Assembly: GCA_937931205.1 (NCBI GenBank)
Contig: CALHBF010000008.1
Span: forward strand, 1 to 64,000
Direction: 5' to 3'
Length of the DNA: 64,000 nucleotides
From: an uncultured Bacteriovoracaceae bacterium
Lineage (GTDB): Bacteria > Bdellovibrionota > Bacteriovoracia > Bacteriovoracales > Bacteriovoracaceae
Both the position numbers and the translations under genes were made by a program. The stretch's first letter is position 1. The number at the start of each line of letters is the position of its first letter. This document shows, one piece after another, positions 42,614 to 50,925 of this stretch. The notes below the pieces were generated by a model. It saw nothing but the letters and a program-made list of their open reading frames with translations. It ran no database searches and was not told the origin of the DNA.

Positions 42614-42742
42614 ATGAAGAAGACCTTACTGGCAACTTTCATCCTATGCTTTTCAATCGGTGCTATGGCCTGCAGTGGTGACAAAAAAGAGCACGACAAA
42701 GGAAAACCTAAAACAGATCAACGAATCGAAACTTCTCTTTAA
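42614..42742 (+). CDS. Small secreted peptide or lipoprotein
   Basis: A 42-codon gene missing from the ORF track because of its length. The ATG follows AGGGGG at 8 nt. The peptide is MKKTLLATFILCFSIGAMAC followed by a very polar tail with Lys, Asp and Glu. The first 20 residues are a textbook signal peptide ending in AMAC, so either signal peptidase I cuts before Cys20 or it is a lipoprotein with a poor lipobox. It sits between the heme-operon terminator and the convergent CpaF gene. The function is unknown; it resembles entericidin-type small lipoproteins only in size. Confidence 0.7.
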   Translation: MKKTLLATFILCFSIGAMACSGDKKEHDKGKPKTDQRIETSL

Positions 42743-42751
42743 TTAAGTGGA

Positions 42752-43783
42752 TCAGGCTCCCACAAAGAAATCTTTTGGGAGCCCTACCTTATGAAGACGA
42801 GAAACTTTCGATGGAACAAGACCTGAGAATTTTAGATTATCATCTTTTACAATTCCCACATCCTGCATAAGAATTCGCTCTCCTTCCATTCCCGCAATTT
42901 CTGTTATGTGAGCAACGTGTCTGCGGCCTTTACGATCCCTTTTTATTTGAACGATAAAATCAACAGCGGAACTAATCTGATAACGAAGTGCTCGCAAAGG
43001 AAGATCGTGTCCAGAAAGAAGATAAAGGTTCTCTAAACGCATTAGCGTCTCACCAGGTGAATTAGCGTGAACTGAAGTCATCGACCCTTCATGCCCGGTA
43101 TTCATGGCCTGCAGAAGATCAAAAACTTCGCCACTTCTTACCTCACCAACAATGATGCGATCAGGACGCATGCGCAGAGTATTTTTAAGAAGATCTCGAA
43201 TACTTAAACCTTGTCTGTCTAAAACAGAAGGCCTTGCTTCCAGACGAACAACGTTTGGAAGGTGAAATTTTAACTCTCTGGTATCCTCAATGGTAATAAC
43301 CCTCTCATCAGAGGAAATCTCTTGCAGCATCAAGTTCAAGAATGTGGTCTTACCTACTCCTGTACCGCCGGCAACGATAATATTAAATCGGGCCTTCACC
43401 ATTAACTTTAAAAACTTCACCCATGACTCATCAAGACCAAAAATTCCCGGAGTTCCATCAAAGGTCTGAATAGACTTGGAATATCTTCTGATCGTTACTG
43501 CATGAGTATTATTGGTATAGTCTTTGTGCAAAAGATTAACACGAGAGCCATCAGGAAGATTCCCATCCAGTATAGGGGTTTCAGAACTAAAATCTTTGCG
43601 ATTGTATTTGGCGATATCCTTACAGAATGCATCGATCTCTATTTCAGTGAACTGAACATCAAGACGAATAAGCTCGCCGTCTTTTTCAACATAGACGTTA
43701 TCTGGTTTATTAATGATCAACTCACTAATCCCCATCACTTTGGTGATCTCATCAATCAGGTCATAAATTCGATTGCGTGCCAT
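42752..43783 (-). CDS. CpaF/TadA-type secretion ATPase (solo)
   Basis: A 343-residue type II/IV secretion superfamily ATPase. Walker A GGTGVGKTT is at 139-147, the Asp box is ITIEDTRELKF, Walker B lies in MRPDRIIVGEVRSGEVFD, and the His box is GSMTSVHANS. An N-terminal helical/beta domain (NKPDNVYVEKDGELIRL) is of the CpaF type. In Flp pilus loci cpaF stands next to cpaE, tadB and tadC; here none of these is present. Its only partner is the unknown gene two bases upstream. It could power a Flp-like apparatus encoded elsewhere or have been recruited to another role. Confidence 0.9.
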   Translation of the reverse strand: MARNRIYDLIDEITKVMGISELIINKPDNVYVEKDGELIRLDVQFTEIEIDAFCKDIAKYNRKDFSSETPILDGNLPDGSRVNLLHKDYTNNTHAVTIRRYSKSIQTFDGTPGIFGLDESWVKFLKLMVKARFNIIVAGGTGVGKTTFLNLMLQEISSDERVITIEDTRELKFHLPNVVRLEARPSVLDRQGLSIRDLLKNTLRMRPDRIIVGEVRSGEVFDLLQAMNTGHEGSMTSVHANSPGETLMRLENLYLLSGHDLPLRALRYQISSAVDFIVQIKRDRKGRRHVAHITEIAGMEGERILMQDVGIVKDDNLKFSGLVPSKVSRLHKVGLPKDFFVGA

Positions 43784-43785
43784 AG

Positions 43786-44469
43786 TTAAATTTTTGCATA
43801 GAGAACAAAATCCTGTTCTCCAATGCTTGCTCCATAGTTTAGTAAATTTTCAAACATGAGTTGGCGCTGACTTGAACTCATCAATTCATAAAGATCATCA
43901 ATTTTTTTCTGGGCCGATAAGTGATTCATGATGAGCTTCTCATCAAAGAAGAGGCATAAATGGGCAACAATCAGAATAAGCCAATCAATTCGCTCCGACT
44001 TCCCTTCAACGGTAGCAAGAATTTTTTCCAAACTATCCGGTATCACAATCATCGTGGCGTCTTTAAGAGTTTTCTGTCTGATATTGACGAGCTTTATATA
44101 AAACCCAAGTAGAAAAAGTCTTGAAAAGCTTGAAACTGCAAAGTTGTGAAAACGACTTTCTAGTTCTTTGACATCGTTGATAATTTCAAGATCTGTTTTC
44201 TCAAGATACTTTCCATAAAGAGACTTGGAAACGTAGAGACTGCTTAATCGATCCCGGAAGCTAGACCATCCAAGTGCAGACATAACCTTTTCAATTCCAC
44301 GGCCATCATCAAATTCAGCAAAGGCCCTGCCCATCACCAGCGTAAGAGCTGGATTAGTGTTAAGAACTTTGAAGATATCACTGGCAGCGGGAGTTCCGCC
44401 CATATTTCTCTTCAGGAGTACTGTAAACTCCACAGGCAGGCGAATAAAGGGTAGATGAAAGGATTTCAA
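43786..44469 (-). CDS. Unknown protein coupled to the CpaF-type ATPase
   Basis: A 227-residue, largely helical protein, probably soluble, with one hydrophobic stretch (RIDWLILIVAHLCLFF). No family is recognised. It contains MGGTPAASDIFKVLNTNPALTLVMGRAF near the start, loosely like an HDOD or anti-sigma regulator helix bundle, but this is not a safe match. It ends two bases before the CpaF gene, so the two are almost certainly co-translated and likely work together. Divergent from the next unknown operon. Confidence 0.6.
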   Translation of the reverse strand: MKSFHLPFIRLPVEFTVLLKRNMGGTPAASDIFKVLNTNPALTLVMGRAFAEFDDGRGIEKVMSALGWSSFRDRLSSLYVSKSLYGKYLEKTDLEIINDVKELESRFHNFAVSSFSRLFLLGFYIKLVNIRQKTLKDATMIVIPDSLEKILATVEGKSERIDWLILIVAHLCLFFDEKLIMNHLSAQKKIDDLYELMSSSQRQLMFENLLNYGASIGEQDFVLYAKI

Positions 44470-44591
44470 TGTCCGACTCTTTTTATAAAATAAATAATGA
44501 CTTCCTCTAACTCTATTTAATCACATCTCGGATTTTTTACAATCACGACTATCGGTTGCACTAGATTTGGAATTGAAGGAAAATGGAAACT

Positions 44592-45089
44592 ATGAACATC
44601 CCTTTCTACCATGTTTTTTCCCCTAAAAGTTCCTCTTATGAAGAACTCAGCATACTGCTTACTCCTCAGATGAATTTAAAACATCCGATAGTACTTAGCT
44701 TGAAATCTCTGGAGTTTGATGTTCAAAGGGAATTTATCGGTTTGATTGAGAACTTCTTCTCTCTTCATAATATGAATTACAACTTTCCTTACCCTATCTA
44801 TGTTCTCACTGATCATGAGTCCTCCATCTCCAATTTAAGCCTTATCAAAGAACTTGCCGAGCTCCCTTCATTCTATAAAAAGAAAGAAGGCAAGATGAAT
44901 GTCAAAGAAACTCATCTCCTTTCAAAGAATAAGCTTCTTCAACAAGAAATTATGAATACTGATACCCAAATGACTTCCGAAGCTCTGGAAGAATTTGGAA
45001 AAATGCATGCTACAATCTATGAACTGGAAGAAATCAGAACTATTCTGAAAGACTTAATGACCAAACTTCTGAAGGCCAAAAATGGATAA
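44592..45089 (+). CDS. Unknown protein, first of a two-gene unit
   Basis: A 165-residue soluble protein. The first half is a mixed alpha/beta region (NIPFYHVFSPKSSSYEELSILLTPQMNLKHPIVLSL, YPIYVLTDHESS); the second half is helical and charged (QQEIMNTDTQMTSEALEEFGKMHATIYELEEIRTILKDLMTKLL) and likely coiled coil. The track start is ATG 44583, only two bases after AAGGA; ATG 44592 is better spaced and is used. It overlaps the next gene by 8 nt. No family recognised. Confidence 0.6.
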   Translation: MNIPFYHVFSPKSSSYEELSILLTPQMNLKHPIVLSLKSLEFDVQREFIGLIENFFSLHNMNYNFPYPIYVLTDHESSISNLSLIKELAELPSFYKKKEGKMNVKETHLLSKNKLLQQEIMNTDTQMTSEALEEFGKMHATIYELEEIRTILKDLMTKLLKAKNG

Positions 45090-45459
45090 GAAAAAATTAT
45101 TAAAAGTACTTCCTCAAGAAGATCTTCAGGGATTCCAGGATTTTATTGAAGCTCAACCTAAAGAGACGAACTTTCTTCCCAAGACCCAAACCCCAAAAAA
45201 AGAAAGCTCTTTTGAGCATTTCGAGTTTTTAACAACCGATGCTCAAAGACTCTTGAAAATTAAGAATCTTCTTGGCAGTAAACTGCCGTTCTTTAAGAAA
45301 TTCAATCAGGCCCAAACACTTATCAGACAACAGCAAGCCGAGATTACATTTATTAAGAACAATCTTTTTATGATTAGTGATAAGAAGGACTCCCTTTACA
45401 GGAAGTCCCTAAGTGATGTTTTTGATAATTACTTTGAGCCGCCTAAGGAATCTAATTAA
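45082..45459 (+). CDS. Unknown charged protein, second of a two-gene unit
   Basis: A 125-residue lysine-rich protein (MDKKKLLKVLPQEDLQGFQDFIEAQ) with a helical second half, KIKNLLGSKLPFFKKFNQAQTLIRQQQAEITFIKNNLF. It overlaps the preceding gene by 8 nt, so both are co-translated, and it overlaps the convergent DUF6178-like gene by 8 nt at its 3' end. It has no signal peptide or membrane segment. No family recognised; possibly an adaptor for its neighbour. Confidence 0.55.
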   Translation: MDKKKLLKVLPQEDLQGFQDFIEAQPKETNFLPKTQTPKKESSFEHFEFLTTDAQRLLKIKNLLGSKLPFFKKFNQAQTLIRQQQAEITFIKNNLFMISDKKDSLYRKSLSDVFDNYFEPPKESN

Positions 45460-47164
45460 GATTCTCATTCAAAAGAATCGGCCCGCCAATATGCTTAAAC
45501 TCTTCAGCATCCAATGAATCTATTTCATAACCATTAAGCTGCTCTACGAGAATCTGATAGAGATAGTTCTCAATGCGCGAAACTGTCGAAAGACCAAACT
45601 GAGAGCAAAAGCTCTCAATGGCCGGATGAAGTTCACTGTCTTCAAAAGATTTTAAAAGATATTCTTCACCATGTTTTTTGAAGAACTTCTGATAGAACTT
45701 TTTAAGTTCAGAAACTTTCACTCCCATCTTAGCATTCTCACTCCCAAGATTTCCGAGAGAGAAATTGATGAAACTTGAAATAATGAGGGCTTCAAAATCA
45801 ATGCTATCAACTTCATAGTTCAAGTAAAATTGATCTTGCAGAAGATTATCTTCTTTTAGCTTAAGGATACCTTTGAAGAAAGTAAGCATAAAAGGAACCA
45901 GATTTGAGAATGTCTCAATCTGCTGCTCCCACTTACGAAGAACTTCGTAAGAATTAATCTCGATCGCAGGAGTTGAACCATCAATTTTAAACTTGGCCAC
46001 TTCTTCTTCACTGGCATCAATGAATTGTCCCCAATACTGGCCGACAAAATAATCATACTCAGAACTTTCAAAGTAGTTCTTGCTGATAGCTTTTTTAATT
46101 TTCTTTTTATTGATTTCAATAAGACTGTTTCCAATACGGTAGAGATCAATAAAATCAAATCTTTTGAAAATATTTTCTTCGCTGCCTTCAAGATAGCTGA
46201 AACCCAGCTCGATGGCCGCTTTCGTCTTCGCTCCGACTTTACTCATCATCAAAGAACCGCTCTTAAGAGCATCGGCCAAAGTCATTTTAGCATTCACTAA
46301 ACGCACAAATGAGAACTGTAGAAATTGTTCACGAATAGGATTATTCACTTTAAGCAGAGCATCTCGGATAGAATCAAGTCCTGACTGATAGCTCACAAGA
46401 CTTGAGGCATGAAGCGCCTGATTACTGCTTAGTGAATCTAGTTTTGGAGTTGAAGCCATTTTGTTTTTTACAAAATGATCAAGAACAATGACATCGTTGA
46501 AGCTTACTTCATATTCAAGAGCATCATAATAATCAACAAAACCGAAATCTCTTAGGCGGTCAATTTTCTCCTGATAGCTCTCTTCTTCCATTATCATGTA
46601 AGAATCAACCACCATCTTGAAAAGATAACTATAAGCATTTTCAACACCAACATCGGCATAGAGCTTACGAATAAGTTCTTTTAACTCCGTTGCGTATTGA
46701 AAATCGTCCTTATACTCGACCAGTAGTAATGTATCATCAGTTAAAAAATAATTATCATGATCCGGATACTGAGGATCTTCAGAATCGAAAGTATAAATAT
46801 TAAACTGACTCTTCAGTGAAAGAAGAAAGTCTTCGCTTTTTAAAAACTCTAATGTGACTTCCTCATCAGGACACTTGGCATAGATTTCAATCCAACGAAG
46901 TGCTGCATCAGGATCAATGGTATCTCTATTCCAAAGTTCGATATCTCTAAAGGCCTGACGTTGCTCTGGTGATAGTTTTGGTAAAACAAGAGCAAGTTGA
47001 TCAGTTCCTACATTTTGCAAAGAAACATAGAGCGGTTGAACAGGAAGGACGGAAAGGTCTTTTCCCGCTTCCACTAATTTTTCAATATCATCAAACTTCT
47101 GATAAGCACTCGCCTCATATAATAACTGGCTTAGTAGATCTTTTCTGATCTCTGATGAACTCAT
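45452..47164 (-). CDS. DUF6178-like protein
   Basis: A 570-residue soluble, acidic, mostly helical protein. The N-terminal block LPVQPLYVSLQNVGTDQLALVLPKLSPEQRQAFRDIELWNRDTIDPDAALRWIEI resembles a family of unknown function in former deltaproteobacteria that I recall as DUF6178. A Pro-Asp-rich ECxx-like segment (DSEDPQYPDHDNYFLTDDTLLLVEY) follows. It has no signal peptide, membrane helix or catalytic motif. The ATG at 47164 follows GGAGAAAACC. It converges on the unknown two-gene unit and is divergent from the HAD phosphatase gene. Confidence 0.7.
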   Translation of the reverse strand: MSSSEIRKDLLSQLLYEASAYQKFDDIEKLVEAGKDLSVLPVQPLYVSLQNVGTDQLALVLPKLSPEQRQAFRDIELWNRDTIDPDAALRWIEIYAKCPDEEVTLEFLKSEDFLLSLKSQFNIYTFDSEDPQYPDHDNYFLTDDTLLLVEYKDDFQYATELKELIRKLYADVGVENAYSYLFKMVVDSYMIMEEESYQEKIDRLRDFGFVDYYDALEYEVSFNDVIVLDHFVKNKMASTPKLDSLSSNQALHASSLVSYQSGLDSIRDALLKVNNPIREQFLQFSFVRLVNAKMTLADALKSGSLMMSKVGAKTKAAIELGFSYLEGSEENIFKRFDFIDLYRIGNSLIEINKKKIKKAISKNYFESSEYDYFVGQYWGQFIDASEEEVAKFKIDGSTPAIEINSYEVLRKWEQQIETFSNLVPFMLTFFKGILKLKEDNLLQDQFYLNYEVDSIDFEALIISSFINFSLGNLGSENAKMGVKVSELKKFYQKFFKKHGEEYLLKSFEDSELHPAIESFCSQFGLSTVSRIENYLYQILVEQLNGYEIDSLDAEEFKHIGGPILLNENLN

Positions 47165-47280
47165 GGTTTTCTCCTCGAAGTGAATAGGTTTTTTTACACG
47201 AATGGCGACCTATTGGCCAGAACTTGCAAGGGGTGCAAAAGAGCTGGTCTTTTCCTCGAAATCTGGCCTAGAATGCCTCC

Positions 47281-47916
47281 ATGAACAAACTGACTGCTAT
47301 TCCCCGCCTGAGCGAAATTTTAAAGATTTATCCTCAAACTCGTGCCCTTTTTTTTGATATGGATGGGACTCTTTGTGACAGCGAGCACCTGCACGCCAAA
47401 GCTTTCGCTAAAATGTCGCAAGACCATCAGATTAACATTCCCTATCCTCCTGAAATTGTTCACCAGAAATTAGTCGGCAAGGCCGATCATTTTGTTTTTG
47501 AAGAAGTGAAAAGCTGGCCAGGGTTTCCTACTCACTTTACGCTGGAAAGCTTTCGAAATGAGAAAAATAAAAATCTTTTAGACCTCTTGGATTTACCGCA
47601 AAAGCTTCTCAGTCAGGAAATGAATATTCTTCTTAACGAGATTAAAGAGAGCAAGCTCACATTAGGATTAGTGACCTCAAGTGAGAAAATCATCACAGAG
47701 AAAATTATTAAAAATTCAGACGTGACTCATCTCTTTGATTTTTTCATCACTAGAGATGATTGCCCGAAACATAAGCCTGATCCTTATCCCTATTTAAAGG
47801 CCATTGAATACTCAAAGATTGCAGCAAGTGAATGTGTGATTTTTGAAGATTCTCAAGTAGGTCTGGATGCGGCGATCGGCTCTGGTGCCAATTACTTTTG
47901 GGCCCAGTGGTATTAG
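47281..47916 (+). CDS. HAD-superfamily phosphatase (beta-phosphoglucomutase-like)
   Basis: A 211-residue haloacid dehalogenase hydrolase, subfamily IA. Motif I is FFDMDGTLCDSEHLHAKAF (nucleophile and acid Asp pair), motif II is GLVTSSEK (Ser/Thr), the motif III lysine region is CPKHKPDPYPYLKA, and motif IV is CVIFEDSQVGLDAA. The helical cap of about 70 residues after motif I fits sugar-phosphate phosphatases or beta-PGM. The substrate cannot be set by eye. Monocistronic, starting 116 bp from the DUF6178-like gene on the opposite strand. Confidence 0.9.
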   Translation: MNKLTAIPRLSEILKIYPQTRALFFDMDGTLCDSEHLHAKAFAKMSQDHQINIPYPPEIVHQKLVGKADHFVFEEVKSWPGFPTHFTLESFRNEKNKNLLDLLDLPQKLLSQEMNILLNEIKESKLTLGLVTSSEKIITEKIIKNSDVTHLFDFFITRDDCPKHKPDPYPYLKAIEYSKIAASECVIFEDSQVGLDAAIGSGANYFWAQWY

Positions 47917-47925
47917 GGCCCGAAA

Positions 47926-49488
47926 CTAATCTTCTTTAACAATATAGATCTGCCAGTTTCTATTAGTTGAAGCATCATTTAAAAGTTCAATCTTTTCAAC
48001 TTTTGGTTTGTAGTAAGTATCAATTTCATTTGATACATAAAAGCTTGTACCAAGAACTGAAACAAGATTCCACAACCCCTGATGTTCTTGATAATCAATC
48101 ATAAATTTTAAAAACAGAAGAGGCACTGGCCCCTGTTTTGAACCTAGCTTATCGTAACTTGCCATTTCTTTAAGAGCTTCTTGAGTCATAAATGACTTGA
48201 GTCGCTCCGAGAGAGCATTCGTCATAGAAAGAGTGAAAACATAATCGTATTTAAGTTTCAGCATATCTACTGCAAGACGATCCAGATTCTGTTCACTTCT
48301 GGCCTGAGCAGCTTGTAAGAAAGCACTCTTAGGATTGGCCGGCATCTCCGGCTTCTTCACATGAGCAACCTTAGGAGCTTCCACCACTGCTTGAGTTTTC
48401 GCTTCAACTTTTTTTGTCTCAACTTTAGCTGCCACTTTAGGGGCAGGCTCTTCAGCAACTAACTCCGGTGCCTTCTCTACAACAAGAGTCTGATCCTTAA
48501 CCCAAATATCAGCAAGACCCTTCTCTTCATACTCCTTGGCCGCTCCATAGAAGAAAACTCGTCCTTGGAGGAAGCGCTCTTTATGTGTTTTTTTCAAATA
48601 ATCATAAATCACTGGGAAAAGAAGTTTTATCACCGGATACTGTGGCTCTCGATGGGCCATCACTTCAGAAAAACGTCTAAGGCATCCATTGGCCTCACCC
48701 TTTTTGTTGAAAGTATTGATGATGTTAGAGGTGCTCAATAAGTGATAGGCTTCCAGATTAGTCGCTAGCCCCCAAACTTCGTCTTCCTCAGAACACACTT
48801 TCTTCATTAGTTCTTTATGTTCATCACAGCTTGCCTGAAAATAGCGGGGAAGCTCAGACTGAACACAATTTCTGCCGCAGGACTGGGCAACCTTGTATTG
48901 AGAATAATGATTGAACTTACGTCCTAAATACTCTTTCCACCAAGAATCAGCATTCACTTCTCTTGAAATTTTATCAGCGTACTTAGGATTATATTGTCCT
49001 AATCTTTTCACGAACTTTTTCATTTCTTCATTCTTAGGACGACAGCTTTTTAGAAATTCACCCACATCAAATTTGCAGCTATTAAATCGAAGATGACGAG
49101 ACATTTCCTGAAAATGCCACATCCCTTCTAACAGATAACTGAACGTGATTAAGCGATAAGAGTAACGAATGTCCTCAAAGTGTGACGCCAGATCCGTATT
49201 GGAACAAGTCGCAGCGGAATAGAGTTCTGAATTAATATAAAAATTTAACTCATTTCCGTTTTCAAAAATATATTGATTAAGAAAGTTTCCAAAGAAGATC
49301 TCGTCTACAAAAGTCAGCTGACCGCGATAGACGTTCTGAAAAATAAGCGGCTGATAGCGCTCAGAATAGGAATCTAACCGTTTCTCCCCCAAGTAACTCT
49401 TATTCAAAAAAGCTTCACCAAAGGCCTGTGAAGAAAACAGGAAAACAAAGAATATAAAAAAATAGGAAGGCTTCTTTAAAAACATCAA
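47926..49488 (-). CDS. Exported protein of unknown function
   Basis: A 520-residue protein with a clear signal peptide (KPSYFFIFFVFLFSSQAFGE). The first 340 residues include several cysteines (CSNTD, NSCKFD, CRPKNEEMKK, CGRNCVQ, ASCDEH), consistent with disulfides in the periplasm or outside. A low-complexity Ala/Lys/Glu/Val/Pro linker (residues about 350-395, like PAPKVAAKVETKKVEAK) leads to a helical C-terminal domain. It is a plausible T2SS or periplasmic substrate. No family recognised. Its start is followed by a 245-bp spacer. Confidence 0.65.
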   Translation of the reverse strand: MMFLKKPSYFFIFFVFLFSSQAFGEAFLNKSYLGEKRLDSYSERYQPLIFQNVYRGQLTFVDEIFFGNFLNQYIFENGNELNFYINSELYSAATCSNTDLASHFEDIRYSYRLITFSYLLEGMWHFQEMSRHLRFNSCKFDVGEFLKSCRPKNEEMKKFVKRLGQYNPKYADKISREVNADSWWKEYLGRKFNHYSQYKVAQSCGRNCVQSELPRYFQASCDEHKELMKKVCSEEDEVWGLATNLEAYHLLSTSNIINTFNKKGEANGCLRRFSEVMAHREPQYPVIKLLFPVIYDYLKKTHKERFLQGRVFFYGAAKEYEEKGLADIWVKDQTLVVEKAPELVAEEPAPKVAAKVETKKVEAKTQAVVEAPKVAHVKKPEMPANPKSAFLQAAQARSEQNLDRLAVDMLKLKYDYVFTLSMTNALSERLKSFMTQEALKEMASYDKLGSKQGPVPLLFLKFMIDYQEHQGLWNLVSVLGTSFYVSNEIDTYYKPKVEKIELLNDASTNRNWQIYIVKED

Positions 49489-49733
49489 TCCTCAAGTTCG
49501 TTCTAGTTAAACACCTTCTATTGTAGCTCAACCCCTTGAATTTCCTAATATTACCCCTATAGGAAAATATTCCCTCATTTACCGACAAAGGTTGTGTTTT
49601 ACACCACTTTAGATATAAGCTTGGTATGCCGATAAAGAATAAAAAAGGACTCTATTGAGCAATTTAATCAGATAACCCCCTTTGCTGCTTTTCAGACGCT
49701 CTCGGGGAAACTATTAAAACCTGAGGAGATGTT
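49489..49733. other. Intergenic spacer and leader of the small basic protein gene
   Basis: A 245-bp A/T-rich spacer between divergent genes. TTGTGT-16 nt-TATAAG around 49593-49620 is a possible promoter for the rightward small gene, giving a leader of about 110 nt. That leader contains CCCCC (about 49676) and GGGG (about 49704) runs that could pair. I saw no match to a riboswitch I know. Confidence 0.3.
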
Positions 49734-49904
49734 ATGAAAAAGAATCCAACTATTCTAAATACTGAAATTGAAACCAACCCGCTACCGATCAAACCAAGAA
49801 GCTTACGTCCTACTCCATCGCTAAACGCGACTAAAAGTCTTAAGCCTAAGGCAGTTGTTACTGTGAAGCCGATCAGATCTGTAAAAAGTCCGGTGGTAGG
49901 TTAA
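49734..49904 (+). CDS. Small basic proline-rich protein
   Basis: A 56-codon gene absent from the ORF track. The ATG is preceded by GAGGAG at an ideal distance. The product is rich in Lys, Pro, Thr and Val (PLPIKPRSLRPTPSLNATKS, SLKPKAVVTVKPIRSVKSP), with no hydrophobic segment, so it is probably disordered and may bind nucleic acid, ribosomes or acidic partners. Its stop overlaps the convergent exported-protein gene by four bases. The strong ribosome site and long leader support it being real. Confidence 0.6.
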   Translation: MKKNPTILNTEIETNPLPIKPRSLRPTPSLNATKSLKPKAVVTVKPIRSVKSPVVG

Positions 49905-50311
49905 AAGTTTTTTTCGAACTGGGCCTTGATTTTCTCGAAGTTCTCATTCAAGAGATTCAACTGTTTTTTGTAAATGACTTCAAGGTACTTCTTCTTTAAA
50001 TCATGAACAGCATTAAGGGCACTCAAATAGTGCCCTTTCATTTTTCGAAGACAAATTTGACGATTTTCTTTTGCAACCACTGCACCACTCTCAGTGCTCA
50101 TCTCACCGATACAAATGCTTTTTTCCTTCTCAAACAAGGATTCTAATTCTTTGACCTGCTGGTTGAACTCATCTTCAAAACTTTCAAGATTGGCCGATTT
50201 TATCTCTTTGAGCTTCTTCGTTACTTCAGGAATTTTGCTTGTGAATTCAAACTCTGAATCAGCAAAGCTATTAAGTGAAAAGCACAACAAAACTAAAAAT
50301 ATTTTAACCAC
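49901..50311 (-). CDS. Small exported helical protein
   Basis: A 136-residue protein with a short signal peptide (MVKIFLVLLCFSLNSFADSE). A mature helical, charged region follows with coiled-coil character (KKLKEIKSANLESFEDEFNQQVKELESLFEKE). Two cysteines (SICIGEM and RQICLRKM) could form a disulfide. It overlaps the end of maf by 19 nt in another frame, so it is coupled to maf. No family recognised; probably periplasmic. Confidence 0.6.
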   Translation of the reverse strand: MVKIFLVLLCFSLNSFADSEFEFTSKIPEVTKKLKEIKSANLESFEDEFNQQVKELESLFEKEKSICIGEMSTESGAVVAKENRQICLRKMKGHYLSALNAVHDLKKKYLEVIYKKQLNLLNENFEKIKAQFEKNF

Positions 50312-50925
50312 ATTTCCTTCTTTTCAAAATGCTTATCAAAAAAGCTTTGAGTTTCTGCTACAAAACGTGAGAGGGGAAAACCTACCACATTGGCATAATC
50401 CCCTTCAACTTTACTGATAAAAGTGAGGCTCGGACCTTGTATACCGTAAGCTCCGGCCTTATCTAGAGAATCTCCCGTGGCCAGATAACGCCTCATCAAT
50501 TCATCATTGATATTATTAAATGTAACTCTCGTTTCTTCAACAAAGCTTGTCTGAAAAACTCTGCCCTCAATACTTAAGCACATAAACACCCCAGTAAAAA
50601 CGGAGTGCGTTTTACCTGCGAGCTGACTCAAGAATACTCCCGCTTCATCACGATTTTTAGGCTTTCCATAAATCAGTCCATCAAGACTGACGACAGTATC
50701 GCTTGAAACAAGAAAGATATTTTCTGAATCTTTGAGACTATTAAAAACGGCCATCCCCTTCTGGGAAGCAATATCTACAGCAAATTTATCAGGAGCAAGC
50801 TCCTGGGAGACTTCATCAATATTGCTGGTGATAATTTCAAAAGGTATTTGTAAATGACCAACCAATTCCTTTCTGCGAGGAGAGGCACTGGCCAGAATAA
50901 ACTTAATCTTTTCGTTCTTTAACAT
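50293..50925 (-). CDS. maf: Maf-family nucleotide pyrophosphatase
   Basis: A 210-residue house-cleaning enzyme that hydrolyses noncanonical nucleoside triphosphates. It has ILASASPRRKELVGHLQIPFEII at the N-terminus, the second motif FLVSSDTVVSLDGLIYGKP with the catalytic acidic residue, and KAGAYGIQGPSLTFISKVEGDYANVVGFPL near the C-terminus. All Maf blocks are present. It is slightly longer than average. The gene overlaps the FecR-domain gene upstream by 23 nt and the small exported protein downstream by 19 nt, making a three-gene unit. Confidence 0.92.
   Translation of the reverse strand: MLKNEKIKFILASASPRRKELVGHLQIPFEIITSNIDEVSQELAPDKFAVDIASQKGMAVFNSLKDSENIFLVSSDTVVSLDGLIYGKPKNRDEAGVFLSQLAGKTHSVFTGVFMCLSIEGRVFQTSFVEETRVTFNNINDELMRRYLATGDSLDKAGAYGIQGPSLTFISKVEGDYANVVGFPLSRFVAETQSFFDKHFEKKEMWLKYF

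Noticed and set aside
47899-47922. GGGCCC repeated after the HAD gene as a terminator
   Set aside because: The two palindromes could pair, but there is no T-run and the first lies in codons of the gene.
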